The position numbers and the translations under genes were made by a program. 33,519 bases of DNA from an uncultured Bacillota bacterium (lineage in GTDB: Bacteria > Bacillota_I > Bacilli_A > Erysipelotrichales > Coprobacillaceae), in assembly GCA_949290865.1 (NCBI GenBank), contig CASETM010000102.1, positions 1 to 33,519 on the forward strand, given 5' to 3'. Each line of letters starts with the position of its first letter. Position 1 is the first letter of the stretch. Positions 22,918 through 31,453 of the stretch are shown piece after piece. Below the pieces are notes generated by a model. That model was not told where the DNA came from and ran no database searches. It saw only the letters and a program-made list of their open reading frames with translations.

Positions 22918-25308
22918 CTATCCTCTTAATACTGCTCCAAAATCTTTTTCTACAGTTTTCAGAATTTTATCCATAACTGTATTGATTTCCTGTTCCGTTA
23001 ATGTTTTCTTTTCATCCTGGAAAGTCAGGCTAATAGCCACTGATTTCTTGCCACTTTCCACATGTTCACCAACATAAACATCAAAAACCTTTGCTGCTTT
23101 TACAAGCCTGTTGCTAGATTTCATGATTTTCTGACAGACATCAGCGGCAGCTGTCGTTTCATCCATAACCAAAGCAATATCTCTCGTTACCGCAGGATAT
23201 TGTGGAATGGCCTGATATTTCACTTTTCCGGTCTTGATCTTCAGCAAGGCAGATAAGTTCAATTCAGCGACATAAACATCTTTGACATCATATTTCTTTT
23301 CCATCAAAGGATGAACATTACCAATCACTCCGATTGTTTCCTGACCAACTTTGATATAGGCACTGCGTCCTGGATGATATGATGGATGATCGCTTTCAAC
23401 ACGTTCTAAACGATAACGGCTGTCACTGATACCAAGTTTTTCAAAAATAGTTTCCACAAAACCTTTGAGCAGATAATAATCCGCTTTATAGGAAATATGT
23501 TTAAATGATAAACTTTGATATTCTCCGGTACAGGCAATCGCCAGATTCTGAATTTCACCATCCTGAGAATATGTTGTTGACAGTTCATAAAGATGAACAT
23601 CTTTGATATTTCTTGCCTGATTATAATTGATGACCTGCAGTAATGAACCAATCAGTGACTGACGGGTCACACTTCTTTCTTCACCTAAAGGCATTGCCAG
23701 TTTTACAGCATCTCCCTGATGGAAAACATTAAAGTCTTTAACCATAGCTGGAGATGTTAAAGAATAAGTCAAAGTTTCATGTAATCCCAGATTTTTTAAC
23801 AGTACCTGGATCATATGTTTTTTGGCCTGCATATCTGTTCTTTTTCCAATCGTCATTGACATTTCTGGTAAAGTTGATGGAATATTATCGAATCCATACA
23901 TACGCACAACTTCTTCAATCAGATCAGCAGCCATCGTAATATCATTACGGTAGGCAGGCACTTTTACTGTAAATGTTTCCTGATCTAAAGTATATGCAAA
24001 TTTTAAAGAAGAAAAGATATCAGCAATTTCATCAGTTGTGATTTTTGTTCCTAATAATCCATTGACCTGAGTGGTCGTAACTGCAACATATTTGTCTTCA
24101 ACGTGCAATGGTGTAGAAACTGTCTGATAGATTTCTTTAGCATCAGCCAGATCTTCCAGCAGCTGAGCACATCGTTCCAGAATATTGAGAGAATTTGCCG
24201 TATTCAATGCCCCCTTGATATAATGCTGTGAAGCATCTGTCAGTAAATTTAAACGTCTGGCTGTTTCTCTTAAACTTGGACCATCAAAAGTAGCAACTTC
24301 GATAACGATATTTTCAGTATTTTCATCAATTTTAGTACTGTCAGCACCCATGACTCCAGCAACACAGCCAATACCATCATCAGTAGAAACGATGATATCA
24401 TTTGGTTCAATTTGATATTCAAGACCATCAAGCATGGTTTCTTTGACATGAAATCCCGTTTTGATCACGAATTCTTTTTTTGTTAATTTATCATAGTCAT
24501 ACATATGAATTGGCTGTCCTGTTTCCAGCATGACAAAGTTGGAAATATCAACAATATTATTGATAGGTTTGATACCTGATGCCAGCAAAGCTGTACGCAG
24601 CCATTCTGGTGATTCTTTGGTCGTAACCCCTTTAACCAGTTTTGCGCCAAAGAATGGGCACAGATCGGTTTCCACTTTGACTTCAATACCACTGCCTTCT
24701 TTCCCTTTGGCAGTTACTTCTGGCAAAACAACATCTCTTTTTAATACAGCAGCAACTTCATAAGCCAATGACGTCATGGCCATACAGTCAGCACGGTTTG
24801 GTGTCAATGAAATTTCTAAAATCGTATCTTTCAGGCCCATGTACGCCAATGGATCTTCACCTACTGGTGCATGTTCATCAAGGACATGAATGCCATCTTT
24901 ATCTTCTGGTCTTAACAGACGCTGATTTATTCCCAGTTCAGCAATTGAACAGATCATTCCATTTGATTCCTGACCTCTGATCGTACTTTTCTTGATGACA
25001 AAGCCTTCTCCCAGATCACATCCAGGATTAGCAACAATGACTTTCTGACCAGCAGCAACATTAGGTGCCCCGCAGACGATCTGATTGATTTCACCAGGAC
25101 GAACTTCTACCTGGCAGACATTCAAATGATCACTGTCAGGATGAGGAACACATTCCAGAACTTTTCCGATGGTCATATTGTTGCCTTTTGCTAAAGGATG
25201 CATACCTTCTACTTCCAAACCAATAGAAGTAATCTTGGCTGCCAGTGTCGCAGGATCCTGATCGTCAACTTTTACATATTTATTCAATAAATTTAAACTT
25301 ACATCCAT
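22918..25308 (-). CDS. pheT: Phenylalanyl-tRNA synthetase beta subunit
   Basis: A 796-aa subunit of the alpha2-beta2 enzyme. Domains in order: OB-fold tRNA-binding domain at about 40-150 (VLECVPHPDSDHLNVCQVEV, IVCGAPNVAAG), the B3/B4 editing domain at about 200-370, the B5 domain at about 400-470, the catalytic-like core, and the ferredoxin-fold anticodon-binding domain in the last 95 residues (YPAVTRDIALVMDE). Length is normal for the long bacterial form. It follows pheS by 4 nt and is under the same T-box control. Confidence 0.97.
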   Translation of the reverse strand: MDVSLNLLNKYVKVDDQDPATLAAKITSIGLEVEGMHPLAKGNNMTIGKVLECVPHPDSDHLNVCQVEVRPGEINQIVCGAPNVAAGQKVIVANPGCDLGEGFVIKKSTIRGQESNGMICSIAELGINQRLLRPEDKDGIHVLDEHAPVGEDPLAYMGLKDTILEISLTPNRADCMAMTSLAYEVAAVLKRDVVLPEVTAKGKEGSGIEVKVETDLCPFFGAKLVKGVTTKESPEWLRTALLASGIKPINNIVDISNFVMLETGQPIHMYDYDKLTKKEFVIKTGFHVKETMLDGLEYQIEPNDIIVSTDDGIGCVAGVMGADSTKIDENTENIVIEVATFDGPSLRETARRLNLLTDASQHYIKGALNTANSLNILERCAQLLEDLADAKEIYQTVSTPLHVEDKYVAVTTTQVNGLLGTKITTDEIADIFSSLKFAYTLDQETFTVKVPAYRNDITMAADLIEEVVRMYGFDNIPSTLPEMSMTIGKRTDMQAKKHMIQVLLKNLGLHETLTYSLTSPAMVKDFNVFHQGDAVKLAMPLGEERSVTRQSLIGSLLQVINYNQARNIKDVHLYELSTTYSQDGEIQNLAIACTGEYQSLSFKHISYKADYYLLKGFVETIFEKLGISDSRYRLERVESDHPSYHPGRSAYIKVGQETIGVIGNVHPLMEKKYDVKDVYVAELNLSALLKIKTGKVKYQAIPQYPAVTRDIALVMDETTAAADVCQKIMKSSNRLVKAAKVFDVYVGEHVESGKKSVAISLTFQDEKKTLTEQEINTVMDKILKTVEKDFGAVLRG

Positions 25309-25312
25309 ACTC

Positions 25313-26350
25313 TTACTCCTCTTTTACAAACTGACTTAAAAATCTAATATCATCGTTATAGAAATCACGAATATTATCAATACCATATTTCAGCATGGCA
25401 ACACGTTCGATCCCAATACCAAAGGCAAATCCCTGATAAACAGTACTGTCAAAACCGCACATATCCAGAACCTTAGGATTGACCATTCCTGCTCCCAGAA
25501 TTTCGATCCATCCTGTTCCTTTACACATGGCACATCCTTTTCCACCACAGTTATGACATGAAATATCAACTTCAACAGATGGTTCAGTGAATGGGAAATA
25601 AGAAGGACGTAATCTGATTTCACGTTTTTCACCAAAGAATTTTCTGGCAAAAACTTCTAATGTTCCTTTCAAATCTGCCAAAGTAATATTTTTATCAACG
25701 ACCAGTCCTTCACATTGCATGAACTGATGAGAATGCGTTGCATCGTCATCATCACGACGATATGTTTTTCCTGGACAGATGACCTTGATTGGACCTTGTC
25801 CCTTGGCTGCCAGTAAAGTATGAGCCTGAACTGGTGAAGTATGTGTTCTCATTAAAGTATTTTCATCAATATAGAAGGTATCCTGCATATCTCTGGCTGG
25901 ATGCCCTTTTGGCAGATTCATCAGTTCAAAGTTAAAGTAATCTGTTTCAACTTCAGGTCCCTCAGCAATCTGATAACCCATCCCTAAAAACAGTTCTTCC
26001 AGTTGGGCAACAATAATTGACAAAGGATGCATTGTTCCTTGATTCAGCTGATAGCTTGGCAAAGTAATATCAATACTTTCGCTATTGATCTTGTCAATGA
26101 CTGCCTGCTGTTCCAGCTGGGCTTTTTTATCTTCAACAGCCTGAGACAGTTCTTGTTTCGCTTTATTGCTCGTCTGCCCGAAAACTTTTCTGTCTTCAAC
26201 CGCCATGTTCTTCATTGCTTTCATTGCTTCCTGAATTGGACCTTTTTTACCCAGATAAAGAACACGAACGTCATTCAGTTCTTTTAAAGATGTACAGGCC
26301 TGAATTTTGGCCAAAGCTTCATCTCTAATTGTTAGTAATTCATTTTCCAC
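25313..26350 (-). CDS. pheS: Phenylalanyl-tRNA synthetase alpha subunit
   Basis: A 345-aa catalytic subunit. Visible features: helical N-terminus, class II motif 1 around [18 protein letters not shown], motif 2 [14 protein letters not shown], a CxxC-type metal knuckle ([16 protein letters not shown]), and motif 3 [18 protein letters not shown] with the substrate pocket. The start is a GTG at 26350: GGGAGG lies 7 nt before it, an ATG overlapping it is out of frame, and the in-frame ATG further up lies inside the T-box terminator. T-box upstream, pheT 4 nt downstream. Confidence 0.96.
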   Translation of the reverse strand: MENELLTIRDEALAKIQACTSLKELNDVRVLYLGKKGPIQEAMKAMKNMAVEDRKVFGQTSNKAKQELSQAVEDKKAQLEQQAVIDKINSESIDITLPSYQLNQGTMHPLSIIVAQLEELFLGMGYQIAEGPEVETDYFNFELMNLPKGHPARDMQDTFYIDENTLMRTHTSPVQAHTLLAAKGQGPIKVICPGKTYRRDDDDATHSHQFMQCEGLVVDKNITLADLKGTLEVFARKFFGEKREIRLRPSYFPFTEPSVEVDISCHNCGGKGCAMCKGTGWIEILGAGMVNPKVLDMCGFDSTVYQGFAFGIGIERVAMLKYGIDNIRDFYNDDIRFLSQFVKEE

Positions 26351-26364
26351 ATTTAATCCTCCCT

Positions 26365-26584
26365 TAAATATAAAAAAACTCATTCCATTTAGGAACGAGT
26401 TTATCGCGGTACCATCCTAATTCATGCTATGACATGCCCTCAATTTCACTTTAACGCAGTGTCACGTCACTGATTAGGTGCTCTCCATGGTGAATTCGAT
26501 AATATAGCTGTAGAAGTTTCCAGCAATTCTTCCTCTCTGTGACAGCATTTATTATTTACTTGTCCATTTCATCGATTTGTATAC
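26365..26584 (-). promoter_or_regulatory. T-box riboswitch, Phe (UUC) specifier, upstream of pheS
   Basis: T-box core GGATGGTACCGCG at 26405-26417, terminator AAACTCGTTCC/GGAATGAGTTT at 26376-26402 with a T run, and specifier region CGAATTCACC reading UUC (26492-26494). The same specifier context occurs in the aroF leader. Confidence 0.92.
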
Positions 26585-26590
26585 TCAAAC

Positions 26591-26618
26591 ATTATAACAA
26601 ATTTTATGATGAAAACAA
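26591..26618 (-). promoter_or_regulatory. Sigma-A promoter of pheS-pheT
   Basis: TTGTTT (26613-26618), 16 nt, TATAAT (26591-26596), minus strand, just past the stop of the SpoU methyltransferase gene. Confidence 0.7.
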
Positions 26619-26634
26619 GACAATTTTATCAAGA

Positions 26635-27345
26635 TCAGCGAAAATGATACATCATGATACTGCCGGCAACAGCCACATTCAACGATTCGATCGTCGTAAT
26701 TGGAATATAGGCAATCTGATTACACAATGCTATGATTTCCTTTTCCATGCCATTTCCTTCATTGCCCAGAACAAACGCCATCTTTTCTTCTCTGGCAATC
26801 GTAGCGATAGGCTGACCATTTTCCAGCGCACTGCCAACAACGCTGACACCATTTTGCTGCAGCATAGGAATAATTTCATGAAGATCACGATAAATACATG
26901 ATATATGAAAATGCGCTCCCTGCATGGCTCTCAACAGTTTATCATTATAAAGATCAACACAGCCTTTTGATAAAATGATCTGATCGATTCCAAAAGCCAG
27001 TGCCGTTCTGACCAGAGTCCCAATATTGCCAGGATCCTGCAGATTATCCAGGATCAGATAACGATGTCCTGCAAGCAGCTCCTGCTGCTTTTGAATGATA
27101 CAGCGAGCCATAATTGGCTGTGGCGTTTTGGTAAAAGCCAGTTTTTCCATCACCTCATAAGAAACAATTAGGTTTTCCACACCCATATCCACTTTTTCCG
27201 TTGAAATGATCAAATCTGCCTGATTGGCTCTGACCGCTTCTTCAACAAGATGCTGCGATTCCACCAGATAGTACTGATCACGATATTTTTTCTGTTTCAG
27301 CTTCATCAGTTCTTTGACAGTTTTATTATGTATTGACGTTATCAT
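26635..27345 (-). CDS. SpoU/TrmH-family RNA 2'-O-methyltransferase
   Basis: A 236-aa SPOUT methyltransferase. The N-terminal part is the substrate-binding region (VKELMKLKQKKYRDQYYLVES). The knotted catalytic domain has LDNLQDPGNIGTLVRTA (motif 1), MAFVLGNEGNGME (motif 2) and IPITTIESLNVAVAGSIMMY (motif 3), the SAM site. The likely reaction is 2'-O-methylation of rRNA or tRNA; the target is unknown. The ATG at 27345 has GGAGG inside the end of the P1 peptidase gene and starts one base after its stop. An in-frame extension of 20 codons upstream has no ribosome site. Confidence 0.9.
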   Translation of the reverse strand: MITSIHNKTVKELMKLKQKKYRDQYYLVESQHLVEEAVRANQADLIISTEKVDMGVENLIVSYEVMEKLAFTKTPQPIMARCIIQKQQELLAGHRYLILDNLQDPGNIGTLVRTALAFGIDQIILSKGCVDLYNDKLLRAMQGAHFHISCIYRDLHEIIPMLQQNGVSVVGSALENGQPIATIAREEKMAFVLGNEGNGMEKEIIALCNQIAYIPITTIESLNVAVAGSIMMYHFR

Positions 27346-27346
27346 C

Positions 27347-28321
27347 TTACTGCTTTTCCTCCTGTAAAAAATCCCGAACACAAGGATGCCCAAACTTAGC
27401 TTCACTTTGCCATACAGCTTTGTTGACAGCTTTTGCTAAAACATAAGCTGCCAGTGTCCCAACATGATCACTGCTGGCTTCAACCTGACCTGTGGACAGA
27501 GCATAGATACTGTCACCATCCATCGATGTATTGACTGGTCTGATCGTTCTGGCAAGCCCGTTGCTGGCCAAAGCCGCCACTTTATTCATTTGAGCCTTAT
27601 CCAGTCTGGCATTGGTGATGATCGCACCAATGGTCGTATTAAAAGCTCCATCACTGTCTGCAGCAAACATACGCATCATCTCAGCTTCACTGCTGATCAT
27701 GTTCTGCTTCTTTTCATCCAGCAAACCAGCCAGTTCTCTATGAGAATCAAGTTCATACACATCGCCAATCGCATTAACAGCAACGATCGCTCCTACCTGG
27801 AGCTGACCAAGTTCGACCGCAAAGCAACCCAGTCCTGCTTTCATGCATCTTTCCGGACCATAAAGTTTCCCAACGGTTGCGCCCATGCCCGCGCCAACAT
27901 TACCGTTTCTTTCTATATTTTTTTCACTGTCCAGACAGGCCATATAACCCATATTTTTATCAGGACGTATTTTCCCACTACCGCAGCACAAATCAAAAAT
28001 ACAGGAACCGACAACGATCGGAACAATGACATCTTGCACCGCCAGACCAATATGATGTTCTTCGAGATACTGCATGATGCCCGCCGCACAGTCAAGCCCG
28101 TAAGCACTGCCACCGCTCAAGAAAAGGCCATGGATACCATTATTGCTGGCACGAGGATTGAGCAGCTCAGTTTCTCTAGAAGCTGGTCCCCCGCCTCTGA
28201 CATCAACGCCACATACTGCCCCTTCAGGCGCAATGATCACCGTACATCCTGTCCCGTTTTTCTCATCCTGACAATGTCCAATCTGAATATGTTCGATACT
28301 GTTGATACTTATTTCTTTCAT
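27347..28321 (-). CDS. P1-family (DmpA/S58) aminopeptidase-like protein
   Basis: A 324-aa Ntn-type hydrolase. Family landmarks are CGVDVRGGGPASRETELL, FLSGGSAYGLD, GNVGAGMGATVGK and, at 226-231, AFNTTIG, where self-cleavage before T229 would create the nucleophile of the beta chain. Members include L-aminopeptidase/D-esterase DmpA and related peptidases; the physiological substrate is unknown. AAGGAG precedes the ATG. It overlaps the YgjP-type gene by 4 nt and is followed at once by the SpoU gene, forming a three-gene unit. Confidence 0.9.
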   Translation of the reverse strand: MKEISINSIEHIQIGHCQDEKNGTGCTVIIAPEGAVCGVDVRGGGPASRETELLNPRASNNGIHGLFLSGGSAYGLDCAAGIMQYLEEHHIGLAVQDVIVPIVVGSCIFDLCCGSGKIRPDKNMGYMACLDSEKNIERNGNVGAGMGATVGKLYGPERCMKAGLGCFAVELGQLQVGAIVAVNAIGDVYELDSHRELAGLLDEKKQNMISSEAEMMRMFAADSDGAFNTTIGAIITNARLDKAQMNKVAALASNGLARTIRPVNTSMDGDSIYALSTGQVEASSDHVGTLAAYVLAKAVNKAVWQSEAKFGHPCVRDFLQEEKQ

Positions 28322-28986
28322 ATTGATATCTCCTTAAGTTTCCTTTCTGCCAGCTGATACTGTGGCAGTCTTTTTTTGATTTCCTGATAAAATGCTTTTG
28401 AATGATTAGGCTGGAGAAAATGACAGAGTTCATGAACAATGACATAGTCAATAAGTTCTTTATCCAGAAAAACGAGTGAAAAATTAAAACAGATCCTGTT
28501 TTTCTGATAAAAGCATGCACCCCAACGACTTTTCATTTGTCGAATCTGAATTTCAGGAAAATGCAGATCAAAGTCATGAACAAGGTAAGCTTTGATCTTC
28601 ATTTCAATATAATTATAAAGCTGTTCTTTTAAAAAGGCCGTGGCGATTGCTTCCACATTCTGCCCATAGATATAGATTTTTTGATCGTGGACTGCCCATT
28701 TCTTCATATGCAGATCTCTCACGATCAGCTGATACTTTTTGCCAAACAATGAAACATAACCGTTGTTTTCATATCTTGCTCTGTCTGCAAAACTGTCAAT
28801 CTGTTTAACAATCAGTTCCTGATTTTTTCTGATCAGGTCTTCAGCAGTTTTGACATCATGTCCTTTGGACATCGAAATTACAGTTTTTCCCTGCTGAACC
28901 CGCAGATAACAGTGTTTGATGTTTTTATAATGAATCTCATATGTGATCAGGCGATCTCCAATGATGATATTTCTTTCTTCAATCAT
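28318..28986 (-). CDS. YgjP-like metallopeptidase (M48 type)
   Basis: A 222-aa protein with the zinc motif HELCH at 185-189, a further H195 (LQPNHSKAFY), and the preceding MKSRWGACFYQ segment, all typical of the YgjP/DUF45 family of metal-dependent peptidases. It has no signal peptide, so it is probably cytoplasmic. Substrates are unknown. AAGGAG lies 8 nt before the ATG. It is the first gene of a unit with the P1 peptidase and SpoU methyltransferase. Its start codon abuts the proposed -35 of the divergent sspI gene, only 47 nt from the sspI start. Confidence 0.85.
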   Translation of the reverse strand: MIEERNIIIGDRLITYEIHYKNIKHCYLRVQQGKTVISMSKGHDVKTAEDLIRKNQELIVKQIDSFADRARYENNGYVSLFGKKYQLIVRDLHMKKWAVHDQKIYIYGQNVEAIATAFLKEQLYNYIEMKIKAYLVHDFDLHFPEIQIRQMKSRWGACFYQKNRICFNFSLVFLDKELIDYVIVHELCHFLQPNHSKAFYQEIKKRLPQYQLAERKLKEISI

Positions 28987-29016
28987 GTATAAGCTCCTTG
29001 ATTTCTGTTCACTCTA
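28987..29016 (+). promoter_or_regulatory. Candidate sigma-G (forespore) promoter of sspI
   Basis: GTATA (28987-28991), 18 nt, CACTCTA (29010-29016). This resembles the B. subtilis sigma-G consensus (GNATA, about 18 nt, CATNNTA) with one mismatch in the -10 box. No sigma-A promoter is evident in the 47-nt gap. Confidence 0.5.
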
Positions 29017-29033
29017 TATAAGGAGTGATGATA

Positions 29034-29228
29034 ATGGATATTAGACAGGCAATTTATGCAAAACTGCATAATGTTTCCCCAGACGAGCTGAAAAGTATTA
29101 TCGAAGATGGTATCGCTTCTCACGAAGAAACGATTCTTCCTGGTCTGGGTGTTCTCTTTGAATCTTATTACCGTTCTTTAAGTTCCAAAGATGAACTGAT
29201 CATGCAGTTATGCCAGTTACTAAAATAG
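29034..29228 (+). CDS. sspI: Small acid-soluble spore protein, SspI family
   Basis: A 64-aa protein whose core LPGLGVLFE, preceded by a helical segment with IIEDGIASHEE, matches SspI of Bacillus, a minor small acid-soluble protein found in the spore core. The N-terminus (MDIRQAIYAKL) also aligns. The ATG at 29034 is preferred because AAGGAG lies 8 nt upstream; in-frame ATG and GTG codons before it overlap that ribosome site. Expression should be forespore-specific. Presence of this gene argues that the organism can form endospores. It stands alone, with its own terminator. Confidence 0.88.
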   Translation: MDIRQAIYAKLHNVSPDELKSIIEDGIASHEETILPGLGVLFESYYRSLSSKDELIMQLCQLLK

Positions 29229-29248
29229 GCTCTATTAGAGTCTATTTT
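29221..29248 (+). terminator. Terminator of sspI
   Basis: AAATAGGCTC/GAGTCTATTT, 10-bp stem with one G-U, 5-nt loop, T run. It overlaps the sspI stop and the end of the convergent membrane-protein gene. Confidence 0.8.
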
Positions 29249-29687
29249 TATATATCTGTTTCACTGATCTTAAGATCATGAAAACAGACATCATCGCAAT
29301 ATCATATTGAAACAGACGTGGCAGCGGTAAATACATCACAATAACTGGCAGAAGTATCGTGATGACAAACACCAGCCAGTGGATCGAATAATCATGTTCT
29401 TTAAACATAAAACGAATGGTCGTATGATGCGTTTCATCATACCAGTCAGTCACGATTTTATAAATTTCAAACAGCAGATAATTCAAGATCCAGACCAGAA
29501 AGAAATACATAGAAGTATAGATGCTGTTAAGAAAAATACGTCTGATCGAACCTAAAAAAGAAATGTCATAATAATCTGATATATCAATGCCAAATGTCAG
29601 CAAAGTCACGATAAAAGTGATGATGCCGTTTCTTGCCCAGTAAATCACTGCGAAATCTTTTTTGATCTTTAAAAGGTACTGATTCAT
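29235..29687 (-). CDS. Unknown four-helix membrane protein
   Basis: A 150-aa protein with about four hydrophobic helices (IITFIVTLLTFGI, YFFLVWILNYLLFEIY, LVFVITILLPVIVMYL, and a weaker MMSVFMILRSV). A charged loop, YKIVTDWYDETHHTTIRFM, lies in the middle. No family is recognised and no transporter motif is seen. The ATG at 29687 has AAGGGG upstream and starts one base after the stop of the preceding gene, so the two are coupled and probably work together. Confidence 0.7.
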   Translation of the reverse strand: MNQYLLKIKKDFAVIYWARNGIITFIVTLLTFGIDISDYYDISFLGSIRRIFLNSIYTSMYFFLVWILNYLLFEIYKIVTDWYDETHHTTIRFMFKEHDYSIHWLVFVITILLPVIVMYLPLPRLFQYDIAMMSVFMILRSVKQIYKNRL

Positions 29688-29688
29688 C

Positions 29689-30522
29689 TTATTCCCCTTC
29701 CTCATGAGTAAAATTCATCTTAAAGGTAAAACTTTCACCCTGATCATCAGAAAAAATCACAACTACACTTAATTTTTTATCCAGTAAAGATCCTCTGTTT
29801 TCCTTATCATGATCATATGTTTCATAATTGGCAACATTGACATAATCTTTTGACAGACCACTAATCTTTTTAAAAACTATATAGTTATTATCATCTTCTT
29901 CGTCCCCATTTTCATCTTTAAGATAACGGTATTCTAAAGAAATATGAGGATATTTTGTGATGATTTCCTGATTGGTCGTGGTCAGATAACCCAGTCGCAT
30001 ATAATCATCACTGATACAGGCATTTTCAATACGATATTCCTTATTAAAACAGTATATTGCCTGGACTGCATGCATCTTGACTTTTTTCGAATAGATGACC
30101 TGTTCATCCTGATCACTGATTTCAAAACGAATATGATCGATCTTTTTCAGATTTTTTCGAGAATCATTGTTTTCCAGATTATGGGTCGTATTTGCCTGAT
30201 AAACAATAGAATAATTCACCGGATAATTTTTCTCACCATCATTTAAAATAAACGACAATGTATATTCCTGACCACTTTGCAGACCATCGATCACATTGAG
30301 CGTAATCGTACCATCTCCACAATAATAATTGCTTTGATCCTTAAATAATTTAAAATCTGACAGCTGGCACTCTTTGCTGTCAATCGATAAGAGATAGTCA
30401 TAATAAGTCCTGTTTCCATAAGTCTGAAAATAGAACGTATCATAAAGAAAATATAAGGATACACTGACAATCACTGCGCACAGCAAGGTCATCAGCAGAT
30501 TTGACTGATGTCTTTTTTTCAT
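29689..30522 (-). CDS. Unknown single-pass membrane protein with extracytoplasmic domain
   Basis: A 277-aa protein with a short basic N-terminus, one membrane helix at about 10-30 (LLMTLLCAVIVSVSLYFLY) and about 245 residues outside, rich in Asp, Asn and Tyr, that look like beta-strand domains (for example LQSGQEYTLSFILNDG). No family is recognised; no lipobox or cell-wall anchor. The ATG at 30522 has AAGGAGGG upstream; the longer frame lacks this. It is followed by the four-helix protein, suggesting a two-part membrane complex of unknown role. Confidence 0.7.
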   Translation of the reverse strand: MKKRHQSNLLMTLLCAVIVSVSLYFLYDTFYFQTYGNRTYYDYLLSIDSKECQLSDFKLFKDQSNYYCGDGTITLNVIDGLQSGQEYTLSFILNDGEKNYPVNYSIVYQANTTHNLENNDSRKNLKKIDHIRFEISDQDEQVIYSKKVKMHAVQAIYCFNKEYRIENACISDDYMRLGYLTTTNQEIITKYPHISLEYRYLKDENGDEEDDNNYIVFKKISGLSKDYVNVANYETYDHDKENRGSLLDKKLSVVVIFSDDQGESFTFKMNFTHEEGE

Positions 30523-30580
30523 CTTTATCACCCTCCTTATTATACACCATGCCTGATTTTTTACCAAACATACAAAATAA

Positions 30581-30609
30581 TTGTTTCTTAAAATATGATT
30601 TATGATAAA
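30581..30609 (+). promoter_or_regulatory. Possible promoter of the TPR/SEC-C gene
   Basis: TTGTTT (30581-30586), 17 nt, GATAAA (30604-30609); the -10 matches only four of six. Confidence 0.4.
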
Positions 30610-30634
30610 CTAGTAAATAGAAATGAGGGATAAT

Positions 30635-31333
30635 ATGTCAAACAAACTTGCAGATTATATAAATAATGGATATGAAAAACTACAACAAAACGAGAGTGAA
30701 CAGGCCTTAGCCTTATGGCAAAAAGGCTACAGTGAATTAAAAAAACAGCTGAAAAATGATAAGATCAGTCTGCTTCAGCTCGGTAATCAGTTCGGTCATC
30801 AGCTGCGCCTAGGCAACTGGCTGAAACAGATAGCTAACGTCTATCTAAAAAATGAACAGTATAATGAAGCTATATCATACTGTCAGGATATCAGCAAAAC
30901 ATTTAAAAAAGATAAATATTTAAACGATTTTCAAATCATGACTGGGAAGGCACTTTTTTACAAAAATGATTTAGATCAGGCAAATGAACATTTTAAGACT
31001 TTGCTTCGTCTTTATCCTAATGATCTAAATATCATTTATGCCTATTTGCATTGTCTAAAAACCTATGACATTTCACAATGCAAAGCGATTATCACCAGAT
31101 ATGTTCCTTTGACCCTGGAATACAATATTGAAAGTGAAACACTCTTCCAGTTATGCAAGGACATACTGACAGAGCTTGATGAAACACAGCTGGCCAAAGA
31201 ATACAATAGTGTTAAAAAGGTCCAAAATGATTTTGGCAAAAGAAAACCTGTCAGCAAAAAAGTCAAAGTTGGCAGAAATGACCCATGTCCTTGTGGCAGC
31301 GGCAAAAAATACAAAAACTGCTGTGGCAGATAA
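30635..31333 (+). CDS. TPR-repeat protein with C-terminal SEC-C zinc motif
   Basis: A 232-aa cytoplasmic protein. Residues about 1-190 are helical repeats of TPR type ([55 protein letters not shown]). The last 20 residues are a SEC-C motif, [19 protein letters not shown], the zinc-binding tail also found on SecA, where it contacts SecB and ribosomes. An adaptor role in protein handling is possible but inferred. GAGGGAT precedes the ATG at 30635; the ATG four codons upstream overlaps that site. The ABC exporter gene follows 26 nt later without a terminator. Confidence 0.85.
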   Translation: MSNKLADYINNGYEKLQQNESEQALALWQKGYSELKKQLKNDKISLLQLGNQFGHQLRLGNWLKQIANVYLKNEQYNEAISYCQDISKTFKKDKYLNDFQIMTGKALFYKNDLDQANEHFKTLLRLYPNDLNIIYAYLHCLKTYDISQCKAIITRYVPLTLEYNIESETLFQLCKDILTELDETQLAKEYNSVKKVQNDFGKRKPVSKKVKVGRNDPCPCGSGKKYKNCCGR

Positions 31334-31453
31334 ATGATAAGCAGAAAGGTCGTATAACTTTGAAAAAAAAATGTTTTAGCGAAAATTCTCAAAAAAATCT
31401 ACAGACTTTTAGATAATAGACAGAAACTGCGATTCCTGATCATCATTGTAATC

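Noticed and set aside
27464-28357. 297-codon plus-strand open frame
   Set aside because: Antisense to the P1-family peptidase, which has clear family motifs on the other strand.
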